Shown here: positions 14,064-20,717 of the stretch, piece by piece
Numbering within the stretch: the stretch's first letter is position 1
Layout of the letters: each line of letters opens with the position of its first letter
DNA from: Gemmatimonadota bacterium
Lineage (GTDB): Bacteria > Latescibacterota > UBA2968 > UBA8231
DNA length: 20,717 nt
Direction: 5' to 3'
Assembly: GCA_002712305.1 (NCBI GenBank)
Contig: PATE01000117.1
Location: 1-20,717 of the forward strand
Translations under genes and position numbers: made by a program
The notes under the pieces: generated by a model
What the model was told of the DNA's origin: nothing
Seen by the model: the letters and a program-made list of their open reading frames with translations, nothing else
Database searches by the model: none

Positions 14064-14734
14064 CAGTATTCATCCATGTGGTCGATGGAGAAGTGGTAGA
14101 GCCGCCGTGCAGATCCAAAACGGGTGAAGTCCTTCGGGTTCGCATCGAGATTCGCGCGCTTCAGAAGCTGATCGATCGTTGCCAGGTGATCGGTCTCCAT
14201 CGGCTTTTCGATGCAGTCCGCGCCCAGGCCAGCCACCGCTCCACGCACGTAGATTTCTGCTTCGTAGATCGAGTCTCCCAGATCTGTGCCCGCGTCGCCG
14301 AGCACGACCAGGTGCCCCGCCTGGGCCATGAAGGCAGACATGTGGCCCACATCGCCACCGACGACGATGTCCACCCCTTTCATCGAAATCCCGGCCCGCG
14401 CCGATGCCGATCCTTCGACAACGACGAGTCCACCGTGCCCACTGGCGGCAAGAGACTGGCTCACATCGCCACGAACGTGGACCTCGCCAGACATGATATT
14501 CTCTGCGCAGCCGGTGCCGGCATTCCCGGTGACTGTCACGCTGGCGTGTTTGTTCATGCCGGCGCAGTAGTAGCCGGCGTGGCCCTCCACGGTGACTGAA
14601 ATCTCCGCATTGAGTCCACACGCCAGGGCATGGGCGCCACCTGGGTTCAGCAGATGAAAGGTGTCCTGCGACACCTGATGCAGCGCGGCATTGACGTCGC
14701 GCACGCTGAGGGTGGTCAGATCCAACTGCGTCAT
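14063..14734 (-). CDS. mgsB: N-methylglutamate synthase subunit B (GltB C-terminal GXGXG domain)
   Basis: This 223-residue protein matches the stand-alone C-terminal domain of glutamate synthase large subunit (GlxC/MgsB). It is a right-handed beta-helix of Gly-rich turns, seen in repeats such as ISVTVEGHAGYYCAGMNKH, ASVTVTGNAGTGCAENIMSG, EVHVRGDVSQSLAASGHGG, DIVVGGDVGHMSAFMAQAGH and EIYVRGAVAGLGADC. In glutamate synthase this domain is structural and helps hold the ammonia channel between glutaminase and FMN sites. The best start is ATG 14734, overlapping the mgsA stop as ATGA; a GTG at 14749 is a less likely alternative. The stop overlaps the mgsC start by one base. It is intact and of usual length. 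Confidence 0.88.
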   Translation of the reverse strand: MTQLDLTTLSVRDVNAALHQVSQDTFHLLNPGGAHALACGLNAEISVTVEGHAGYYCAGMNKHASVTVTGNAGTGCAENIMSGEVHVRGDVSQSLAASGHGGLVVVEGSASARAGISMKGVDIVVGGDVGHMSAFMAQAGHLVVLGDAGTDLGDSIYEAEIYVRGAVAGLGADCIEKPMETDHLATIDQLLKRANLDANPKDFTRFGSARRLYHFSIDHMDEY

Positions 14735-15627
14735 GCTGCGTGACTCCACGCATAGACCGTCGCCGGCTTTGGTTCCCAGATATCGGCGTGCGTGACGCCG
14801 GGCAACTGAGCAATGGCTCGGAACTCGGAAGACATGGCGACCCAGTCTTCGGTTTCGGCGATCACGGCAGGTTTGCAGGCGATGGGATCGCGGACGACGG
14901 CAAAACCATCTCGAGTACCGATGGCGAGGGTATAGAACCCATCGAGATCCCGCAGCGCATGTTCGATCGCCCCTTCGAGGGGATCGCCCTGACGCATGCG
15001 CCAGGCCAGATAACCGGCTGCCACTTCGGAGTCATTCTCGGTCTGAAAGGTCTCCCCATTGCGACGAAGTGTCTCACGCAGGCGATTGTGATTAGAGAGC
15101 GACCCGTTGTGCACGAGACACGTATCGGCACCCGTGGAGAAAGGATGAGATCCGGCAATCACCACGGCCGATTCGGTGGCCATGCGTGTATGGGCGATCG
15201 CATGTCGACCTGCACGCTCGGCAAGACCGAATCGACTCGTCATCGCATCGGGGTCACCGATACCCTTGAACAGCTCGATGGCGTGACCTACGGAAAGCAC
15301 AGTCACGTCAGGTGCAATCTCGATGATGCGATTGCGTGCCCGTGCACCATCTCCCTGGGTGTGGAGAATCGCGTGATCTTCTATCTCCACAACCTCGACG
15401 GCATCATCGATGGTCTGTGCAATGTCGGCACTGAGGGCAGCCCAGTCGGTGTCACCGGTCAGTGACAGGCAGCTGATCTTCGTGGCCGCCGCGGGGGCCT
15501 CGTAGATGGCAAAACCCGCCGAGTCAGGGCCACGATCCACCATCTCGTGCACCATGAGCGTGGTGAGGGTGCCCAGCTCTGGTTGCAGAGCTTCGTTCTT
15601 TAGGAACAGTCCAACAATGCCGCACAT
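14731..15627 (-). CDS. mgsA: N-methylglutamate synthase subunit A (class II glutamine amidotransferase)
   Basis: This 298-residue protein is an Ntn-hydrolase glutamine amidotransferase (GlxB/MgsA). It starts MCGIVGLF; Cys2 becomes the N-terminal nucleophile after Met removal. Other active-site segments are RGPDSAGFA, AHTRMATES, LVHNGSLSNHNRL and ENDSEVAAGYLAW. In this complex it would hydrolyse gamma-glutamylmethylamide, releasing methylamine into a channel to the FMN subunit, instead of releasing ammonia from glutamine. Family ends (FAVVRDPIACKPAVIAE) are present. It starts 15 nt after the mgdD stop with a weak GAGGG upstream, and ends in an ATGA overlap with mgsB. That the substrate is the methylamide and not glutamine is inferred from gmaS and mgd in the same operon. 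Confidence 0.87.
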   Translation of the reverse strand: MCGIVGLFLKNEALQPELGTLTTLMVHEMVDRGPDSAGFAIYEAPAAATKISCLSLTGDTDWAALSADIAQTIDDAVEVVEIEDHAILHTQGDGARARNRIIEIAPDVTVLSVGHAIELFKGIGDPDAMTSRFGLAERAGRHAIAHTRMATESAVVIAGSHPFSTGADTCLVHNGSLSNHNRLRETLRRNGETFQTENDSEVAAGYLAWRMRQGDPLEGAIEHALRDLDGFYTLAIGTRDGFAVVRDPIACKPAVIAETEDWVAMSSEFRAIAQLPGVTHADIWEPKPATVYAWSHAA

Positions 15628-15642
15628 CGAATCAGTCCACCC

Positions 15643-16374
15643 TCACGGTTTCGTTGTCTCCGTCAACATCCCCAGGCCCTGGGCGCCGATCGGTTCGACC
15701 CCCAATTCCTGTCCCGCCTCCATCAGCGTGTCCCACACGTAGGCACCCAGTGCGCGTCCTCCGACCAATCGATAGGCGGGTAGTTCACCCAGATCCGAAC
15801 GAATCACCAACTGGGCTGTCTTCGCGACGCTCGTCTGCATGGCTGTCCCCGACGGGAAGGCCCTCGAATCAACATCGAGGCCGCAGACCTTGCTCAGCAG
15901 TACGGGCGCCGCAGGACCCACGACGCGCAACTCAAATCGTCCATGCGTGACATCGGTCACAGTAGTATCCGAGTCGCCGACGGACTGAGTCAGCACCTCG
16001 AGGACCTGGGTCTGCCCATCCATTTCGCAACCCACGTGGCACAGATCAGGTCGCAGCAGCACGCCCTCAACCTGGAGTATGCGATCGGCGTCTTCTCTGT
16101 CGGCCACCCTCGCCTCGCAGACGACGCCGGTGCCTGTCACGGCGACGCCGATCGCATCACTTGCCTGCTGCTGAGCACCATCGCCCTGCAGGCGGAACTT
16201 GCCACGCGGCGTATCATCGCCGATGACGACGGCACGGCGAGCGATGCGCATCTCTGCGTCGTGGCCCGCGAAGGAATCCGGCACACGCCATCCGTGACCG
16301 GCTTCGACGATGGTCGCCCCCAATCTTGTCCAGCACGCTTCCAGCGGCGAGGTGAGGAAAGGAGTCGTCGTCAA
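15643..16374 (-). CDS. mgdD: N-methylglutamate dehydrogenase subunit D (sarcosine oxidase gamma-like)
   Basis: This 243-residue protein resembles the gamma subunit of heterotetrameric sarcosine oxidase (SoxG), which has a fold related to aminomethyltransferase GcvT and packs against the alpha subunit's folate-binding part. Visible traits are FELRVVGPAAPVLLSKVCGLDVDSRAFPSGTAMQTSVAKT and the C-terminal YVWDTLMEAGQELGVEPIG. The start is a TTG at 16374 that overlaps the mgdC stop (TTGA), so translation is probably coupled. Gamma subunits are the least conserved of the four, and this assignment relies partly on position. It ends 15 nt before mgsA, joining the dehydrogenase and synthase halves of the operon. 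Confidence 0.8.
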   Translation of the reverse strand: MTTTPFLTSPLEACWTRLGATIVEAGHGWRVPDSFAGHDAEMRIARRAVVIGDDTPRGKFRLQGDGAQQQASDAIGVAVTGTGVVCEARVADREDADRILQVEGVLLRPDLCHVGCEMDGQTQVLEVLTQSVGDSDTTVTDVTHGRFELRVVGPAAPVLLSKVCGLDVDSRAFPSGTAMQTSVAKTAQLVIRSDLGELPAYRLVGGRALGAYVWDTLMEAGQELGVEPIGAQGLGMLTETTKP

Positions 16375-19232
16375 CTTCGTAACCTTTCGCCCTGCGGGTC
16401 ATAGAAGGGGCCGTGATGCACGTGAGCGAGCTCAAGCTGGCCTTCAACGTGTATATGGAAAGGTGTATCCTGCTGTTCGGCCAATTCTGTCGGCAGCCAG
16501 CAAAGCCCGATCGTTTCCTGCAGGGTCGGTGAGTATCTGCACGAACTGATCCACCCGATGATCTCGGGTGCACCACGGTCTGCAGGCCTCACGACCTGCA
16601 AGCCCTCGACAAGGGCATCGGCCCTGCGCCTTGTGCGGAATCCGACGAGACGTTGCCGGGGTCCCTCCTCGGAGATCCGGGTGAGCGCCCGGCGTCCCAG
16701 AAAATCCTCATCCTTGTCCAGGCGGACTGCCCAGGGCGCATCGGCGGCGAGGGGATCGGTCAAGGCGTCGGTGTCCTGGCCGACGATGAAGTGTCCCTTC
16801 TCCAGCCGCAGGACTCGCTGCGCCTCGACGCCGAAGGGAAGAAGACCGTGGGGGATGCCTGCCTCGATCAAGGTTTCCCAGAGGTATCGGGCATATCCTG
16901 CGGGACAGTGGATCTCATACCCCAGTTCTCCCGTGAACCCAATGCGCAGCAGAAGACAGGGCACACCGGCAACCTTTGCTCGGCGGGCGCGCATGTAGGG
17001 GAACTTGCCATGGCTCAAGTCACGGGACGTCAGGGGCTGCAGGATCTGTCGCGACAGGGGGCCGGCCAAGTTGAAGGCCGCGTGCGTTTCCGTCATGTCC
17101 GTGATATGGACACCATCACCCCATCCGGACTGGCGCCACCATTCCATCCACTCCACCGCACCGCTTGCACCGGTAGACGTGGTCGACACATACCATTCGT
17201 GATCACTTATCCTAGCGCAGACACCGTCGTCAAGAATAATGCCTTCGTCATTGCACATGATGCCATAACGAACGCGACCACGGCGCAGGTCTTTCCATGG
17301 ATTCACATACAGACGTTCGAGCAACGTCGCCACGCCGGGGCCCGTGAGTTTGAGCTTGCCGAGTGGGCTGACATCGATGAGCCCCGCCGCTTCGCGCACG
17401 GCGCGCACTTCGTCTTCCGGTGTCCCATAGTGCTCGGGGCGCATCCATGGGCCGGCCACCATCAAACGCGCCTCGTGGCCGACGTGCCAGTCGTGGATCG
17501 CAGAGAGTTGGACAGGTTCCATCTTCTGGCCAGCGAGTGCACCCAACGACACGGGGGTCACGGGAGGGCGACCGGTGGTGCGCCCTGTTTCCTGCACGCT
17601 TTGGCCCGTGTTCTGAGCGCAGAGCCGGATGCTGTTGAGTCCGCACATCCGACCCTGGCAGGGTCCCATACCGACGGTGCTGTATCGCTTCAGCAATTCG
17701 ATCCGGTCATATCCCTCGGCTACGGCTGTTTCGATATCCGTGTCGGTCACGTCTTCGCAAAAACACACGAATCGTTTGTCACCGGCTGACCCCGGGGAGA
17801 CGACGATCTGTGACGAACGCGGGATCGGCGTTGTGCCTGTTGTTGAATCGTGGCTGGGACCTCCCGCCGCCGCGGCTGTTCCTGCTGCCGATCCCTGAAT
17901 CCACTCCTGCTCTGCCGTGCAAGGCCCAGCGACCCGACCCGCCAGAAAGATCCCCTCTGGCAGGTCTTCCAACGTCATCTCGGCCAGCGTCTCGTCGTAG
18001 TGACTACGGGCGCCTGCCATGGTCGCCAATTCAGCCGAAGGGATCCACGACGTACTCAGGGCGACGAAATCGCAACGGATGGTCTGTTTAGCGGCCGTGC
18101 CGTCCACGGGGACGAGGTCGACCTCATCCACACCTCGTGCGCCCCGCGCGGCGCTGATCGTGTAGCCCTGATGGATGACCACACCCGCCGTCGTCAGGGT
18201 CTCGTGTTGTTCTGGCGGACCGGGCTCAGGACGCTCGTCGGCGATGGCGACGATGTCGACACCCGCCTCGATCAGATCGACGGCCACCGCCCATCCCGCG
18301 TCGCTGGCGGTGACGATGACTCCTCTCTGTCCGGGAATCACGCCATGCAGGTGCAGGAGTCGTTGGGCGGCCGAAGCGAGCAGGACACCCGGCCGGTCGT
18401 TGCCGGCGAAGATCGGCGGCGCTTCGAACGCGCCACTGGCCACAACGACAGCACCGGCTCGGATCTTGTACAGACGGTTACCCCTCACCGCCGACAACCA
18501 GTGGTCCTGATACCAGCCGACAACGGACGTCCTGGTCAGGATCGTGGCTCCCGCCTGATCCAACGCCTTTCGACACTGGGCGATTCGTTCGGTCACCGTC
18601 TCGTCAGGGCGATCGAAGCGAAGGTGACCGCCCACGTCGGCATTTTCATCGATCAACAAGACTCGCGAACCGTGATCCGCCGCCGCCACAGCGGCGCTCA
18701 ACCCCGCCGGCCCACCGCCAACGACGACAACATCGGCGTGGAGATACTGTTTGTCGTAACTGCCTTCAGGGGTCTGCGGATCGATGACACCGAGGCCTGC
18801 CGCGTTGCGTAACAGATGTTCGAAGGCTGGCCAAAGGAATCGTGGTCGATGGAAGATCTTGTAGTAGAAGCCGACGGGGAGGAAGCGGGACACAGACTCT
18901 GTGAGCTGCATCAAATCATTGTCGAGAGAAGGCCAGGCGTTCTGAGATCGAATGTCCATCCCCTGCTCAAGCGGGCGCGTGCAGGAGCGCACACTCGGCT
19001 CGTCACCGATCTGCACCAGGCAATTGGGACAGTGTCCGGCGCCGCACAACAGACCTCGTGGTCGATGGTACTTGAAGGATCGACTCAGAATGCCTACGCC
19101 CGCGGCTGTGAGCGCCGACGCAATCGTGTCGCCTGCGTATCCGGTATACGAACGTCCATCGAACTGGAAGGAGAGCGGTTCGGCCCGGTCGACAACCTGC
19201 CCCGGACGTGCTTCGATGCGGCGACCTTTCAC
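16371..19232 (-). CDS. mgdC: N-methylglutamate dehydrogenase subunit C (sarcosine oxidase alpha-like)
   Basis: This 953-residue protein has the SoxA layout. An N-terminal ferredoxin-like domain has Cys63, Cys68, Cys71 and Cys84 (C-x4-C-x2-C-x12-C, in GLLCGAGHCPNCL), an intact [2Fe-2S] pattern. A Rossmann dinucleotide site follows (VVVVGGGPAGLSAAVAAADHG) with a large FAD/NAD region. Near residues 488-530 a second cysteine set occurs: CFCEDVT and GPCQGRMC. The C-terminal ~380 residues are GcvT-like, expected to bind tetrahydrofolate and capture the methyl carbon as methylene-THF. As far as I recall, classical sarcosine oxidase alpha lacks the first cysteine set, so this favours a dehydrogenase passing electrons on rather than an oxidase. 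The start is GTG 19232, overlapping the mgdB stop (GTGA); the open frame upstream is only mgdB in another frame. Confidence 0.88.
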   Translation of the reverse strand: MKGRRIEARPGQVVDRAEPLSFQFDGRSYTGYAGDTIASALTAAGVGILSRSFKYHRPRGLLCGAGHCPNCLVQIGDEPSVRSCTRPLEQGMDIRSQNAWPSLDNDLMQLTESVSRFLPVGFYYKIFHRPRFLWPAFEHLLRNAAGLGVIDPQTPEGSYDKQYLHADVVVVGGGPAGLSAAVAAADHGSRVLLIDENADVGGHLRFDRPDETVTERIAQCRKALDQAGATILTRTSVVGWYQDHWLSAVRGNRLYKIRAGAVVVASGAFEAPPIFAGNDRPGVLLASAAQRLLHLHGVIPGQRGVIVTASDAGWAVAVDLIEAGVDIVAIADERPEPGPPEQHETLTTAGVVIHQGYTISAARGARGVDEVDLVPVDGTAAKQTIRCDFVALSTSWIPSAELATMAGARSHYDETLAEMTLEDLPEGIFLAGRVAGPCTAEQEWIQGSAAGTAAAAGGPSHDSTTGTTPIPRSSQIVVSPGSAGDKRFVCFCEDVTDTDIETAVAEGYDRIELLKRYSTVGMGPCQGRMCGLNSIRLCAQNTGQSVQETGRTTGRPPVTPVSLGALAGQKMEPVQLSAIHDWHVGHEARLMVAGPWMRPEHYGTPEDEVRAVREAAGLIDVSPLGKLKLTGPGVATLLERLYVNPWKDLRRGRVRYGIMCNDEGIILDDGVCARISDHEWYVSTTSTGASGAVEWMEWWRQSGWGDGVHITDMTETHAAFNLAGPLSRQILQPLTSRDLSHGKFPYMRARRAKVAGVPCLLLRIGFTGELGYEIHCPAGYARYLWETLIEAGIPHGLLPFGVEAQRVLRLEKGHFIVGQDTDALTDPLAADAPWAVRLDKDEDFLGRRALTRISEEGPRQRLVGFRTRRRADALVEGLQVVRPADRGAPEIIGWISSCRYSPTLQETIGLCWLPTELAEQQDTPFHIHVEGQLELAHVHHGPFYDPQGERLRS

Positions 19233-19519
19233 GTCGTCTCCTGTCGGGCGTCGTCGTCCATGTCGACAGTCCACTGCCAGCTTCTGGTCACCTGATTGGT
19301 GCGTCGATCCCGCTCGACGAGGAACCACATTCCGCACCCGGATCGATGGTACCACCACTCAGTCTGCACACCCATCGAGTTCTGCCGCAGATAGAGATAT
19401 CGAGTCCATTCGTTGTCCGTGGCCGACGACGACGGTGCCGGCCGAGGGTTGTATTCCCCGCCATAGCGGAACTCGGCGGCATTGCGAGGGCCACAGCTGG
19501 GGCATTCGAGACGCAGCAT
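19229..19519 (-). CDS. mgdB: N-methylglutamate dehydrogenase subunit B (sarcosine oxidase delta-like)
   Basis: This 96-residue protein matches the small zinc-binding delta subunit of sarcosine oxidase (SoxD). The zinc ligands known in that subunit are present at nearly the same positions: Cys6 and Cys9 (LECPSCGPR), His58 and Cys62 (WYHRSGCGMWF). The tract FRYGGEYNPRP and the YLYLRQNSMG...EWWYH block are family hallmarks. It is a structural subunit, not catalytic. The start ATG 19519 shares its last base with the mgdA stop (TGATG). Starting upstream would only translate mgdA in the wrong frame. The stop is within the mgdC start (GTGA). Confidence 0.92.
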   Translation of the reverse strand: MLRLECPSCGPRNAAEFRYGGEYNPRPAPSSSATDNEWTRYLYLRQNSMGVQTEWWYHRSGCGMWFLVERDRRTNQVTRSWQWTVDMDDDARQETT

Positions 19520-20703
19520 CAGTGGCCCACCGACGCGGCGCCTTTTTCGCCAACCTGGTCGAATTCGGCAAAACGGGACAACCGAAAGGGTCGTAGCAGA
19601 TCCGGTGTGCGACGCGTGGCGATGAGCTCCGCCATCGTCTTTCCACAGATGGGCGAGGCCTTGAATCCGTAGGTACCCCATCCGGCGTCGATGAGAAAGT
19701 TCTCCACCGGAGTGATTCCCATGAGAGGAGAGAAGTCTGGTGGCATCTCACAGAGTCCGGCCCACTGACGCAGAATTCGCGCCTTGGACAGGAAGGGGAA
19801 CAGCTCCAGGACATGCCCGGAGAGTCCCTCCAGGAAATCGAGAGATCCAGCCATCGAGTACGAGGTGAATGGGTCGACGCTGGCACCCATCACCAGTTCG
19901 CCACGATCGGATTGACTGACATACACATGCAGACTACCGGAGACCACCACCACGTCGAGGAAGGGCTTCAGCGGTTCCGTCACACAGGCCTGCAAGGGGA
20001 AGGTGTCGAGGGGCAACTCCAAGCCGGCCATAGAGGCCACATTCGACGCCCAACCGGCTGTGGCAGACAGGACGAGTCCGGCCGACACGTTGCCACGCAA
20101 TGTCTGCACACCGGTGACTGCACCATTGCTGAGGTTGAGCCCCGTCACCTCCGTGTACTGGTGAATGTCTACACCCGCCTGGTCCGCTCCGCGGGCATAC
20201 CCCCAAACGACCGCATCGTGACGAATGATGCCACCCGGTGGGTGATAGAGGGCAGCCAGAATCGGAAAGCGGGGATGATCGCTCACGTCGAGCTGAGGGC
20301 AGATTCGAGACAGTTCATCCGGGTACACGAGGCGTGAATCAACCCCTTCAAGCCGGTTGACTTCGGCACGGCGTCGCATGGTTCGGACCGAGCCATCGTT
20401 GTGTGCCAGCGTGAGGTGTCCCCGCTGGCTGAACATGACGTTGAAGTCGAGGTCTTTCGCCAACCCCTCGTAGAGCTTGACGCTGGCATCGTAGAAACGG
20501 ACACCCTCCGGTGTGAGATAGTTCGACCGGATGATGGCTGTATTGCGCCCGGAGCCACCGGCCCCGATGTAACTCTTGTCGATGACGGCCACGTCCGTGA
20601 TGCCGTGATCCTTCGCCAGATAGTAGGCGCAGGCCAGCCCATGGGCGCCGCCACCGATGATGACGACGTCATAGTGGTCCTTCAGCGGCCGGTCGTGCCA
20701 CAT
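19519..20703 (-). CDS. mgdA: N-methylglutamate dehydrogenase subunit A (sarcosine oxidase beta-like), possibly 5'-partial
   Basis: At least 394 residues of a DAO-family flavoprotein like SoxB, which oxidises the N-methyl amine. The FAD site is YDVVIIGGGAHGLACAYYLA. It continues with GGSGRNTAIIRSNYLTPEGVRFYD, FSQRGHLTLAH, ALYHPPGGIIRHDAVVWGYARGAD, LQACVTEPLKPFLDVVVVSG, HVYVSQSDRGELVMGASVD and RQWAGLCEMPPDFSPLMG, and ends with a GWGTYGFKASPICGKTMAELIA tail. His162 (IIRHDA) likely aligns with the His carrying covalent FMN in SoxB. ATG 20703 is only 14 nt from the window edge; AAGG lies directly against it and no stop precedes it. SoxB proteins often have some 20-30 more N-terminal residues, so the true start may lie outside. 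The operon promoter is not in this window. Confidence 0.88.
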   Translation of the reverse strand: MWHDRPLKDHYDVVIIGGGAHGLACAYYLAKDHGITDVAVIDKSYIGAGGSGRNTAIIRSNYLTPEGVRFYDASVKLYEGLAKDLDFNVMFSQRGHLTLAHNDGSVRTMRRRAEVNRLEGVDSRLVYPDELSRICPQLDVSDHPRFPILAALYHPPGGIIRHDAVVWGYARGADQAGVDIHQYTEVTGLNLSNGAVTGVQTLRGNVSAGLVLSATAGWASNVASMAGLELPLDTFPLQACVTEPLKPFLDVVVVSGSLHVYVSQSDRGELVMGASVDPFTSYSMAGSLDFLEGLSGHVLELFPFLSKARILRQWAGLCEMPPDFSPLMGITPVENFLIDAGWGTYGFKASPICGKTMAELIATRRTPDLLRPFRLSRFAEFDQVGEKGAASVGH

Positions 20704-20717
20704 CCTTGATGGTCGAC

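Noticed and set aside
16371-20703. Reading the four subunits as ordinary sarcosine oxidase (soxBDAG)
   Set aside because: Not excluded, but the adjacent mgsABC and gmaS genes and the [2Fe-2S] cysteines in the alpha subunit fit N-methylglutamate dehydrogenase better.
1-20717. CRISPR arrays, tRNA/rRNA genes, transposases or attachment sites
   Set aside because: No regular spacer-repeat series, cloverleaf-like sequence, transposase motif or terminal inverted repeat was seen by eye.

Overview
The window is GC-rich and densely coded. It comes from a bacterium with a Gram-negative-type envelope: several signal peptides or lipoproteins, bacterial IF-1, ZapA and a class I lysyl-tRNA synthetase. The mix of a class I LysRS, an archaeal-GlmM-like phosphohexomutase, a lipoprotein with a DNPLDP motif after the lipid cysteine, an Ldh2-type dehydrogenase and RraA/TIM-barrel catabolic genes suggests an uncultured, probably non-proteobacterial lineage (FCB or Latescibacterota-like). 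That placement is inference and is weak. I see no RNA genes, CRISPR arrays or transposases.

Left part (1-9.7 kb) is mostly housekeeping. On the plus strand: an Ldh2/malate-lactate-type dehydrogenase homologue with altered key residues, zapA, and a FliL-like lipoprotein. On the minus strand, a tightly overlapping set: a lipoprotein with a Gly-Asp-Thr tail, a SAM hydroxide adenosyltransferase, and a phosphohexomutase. Back on the plus strand: a FN3 + NHL-repeat lipoprotein, a secreted TPR protein, infA and a class I lysK, ending in a strong intrinsic terminator at 9641-9677.

Right part (9.7-20.7 kb) is one long minus-strand operon read from the right edge leftward. Its order is mgdA, mgdB, mgdC, mgdD, mgsA, mgsB, mgsC, gmaS, a xylose-isomerase-like TIM-barrel gene, and an RraA-family gene. 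Most neighbours overlap by 1-4 nt (TGATG, GTGA, TTGA, ATGA). The first eight genes form the complete N-methylglutamate (NMG) pathway. GmaS makes gamma-glutamylmethylamide from methylamine, glutamate and ATP. MgsABC converts it with 2-oxoglutarate to N-methylglutamate. MgdABCD oxidises that back to glutamate and passes the methyl carbon to tetrahydrofolate. The same families are often labelled soxBDAG, glxBCD and glnT; finding all eight together, with an intact N-terminal [2Fe-2S] cysteine set in the alpha subunit, favours NMG over sarcosine oxidase.

The most interesting points are: the complete NMG operon in a probably unusual host with two extra catabolic-type genes at its end; an FMN subunit (MgsC) lacking the iron-sulfur cysteines of glutamate synthase; the FliL-like lipoprotein beside zapA with no flagellar genes; and the Ldh2 homologue that keeps its catalytic His but has lost the nearby Arg and a conserved Lys.
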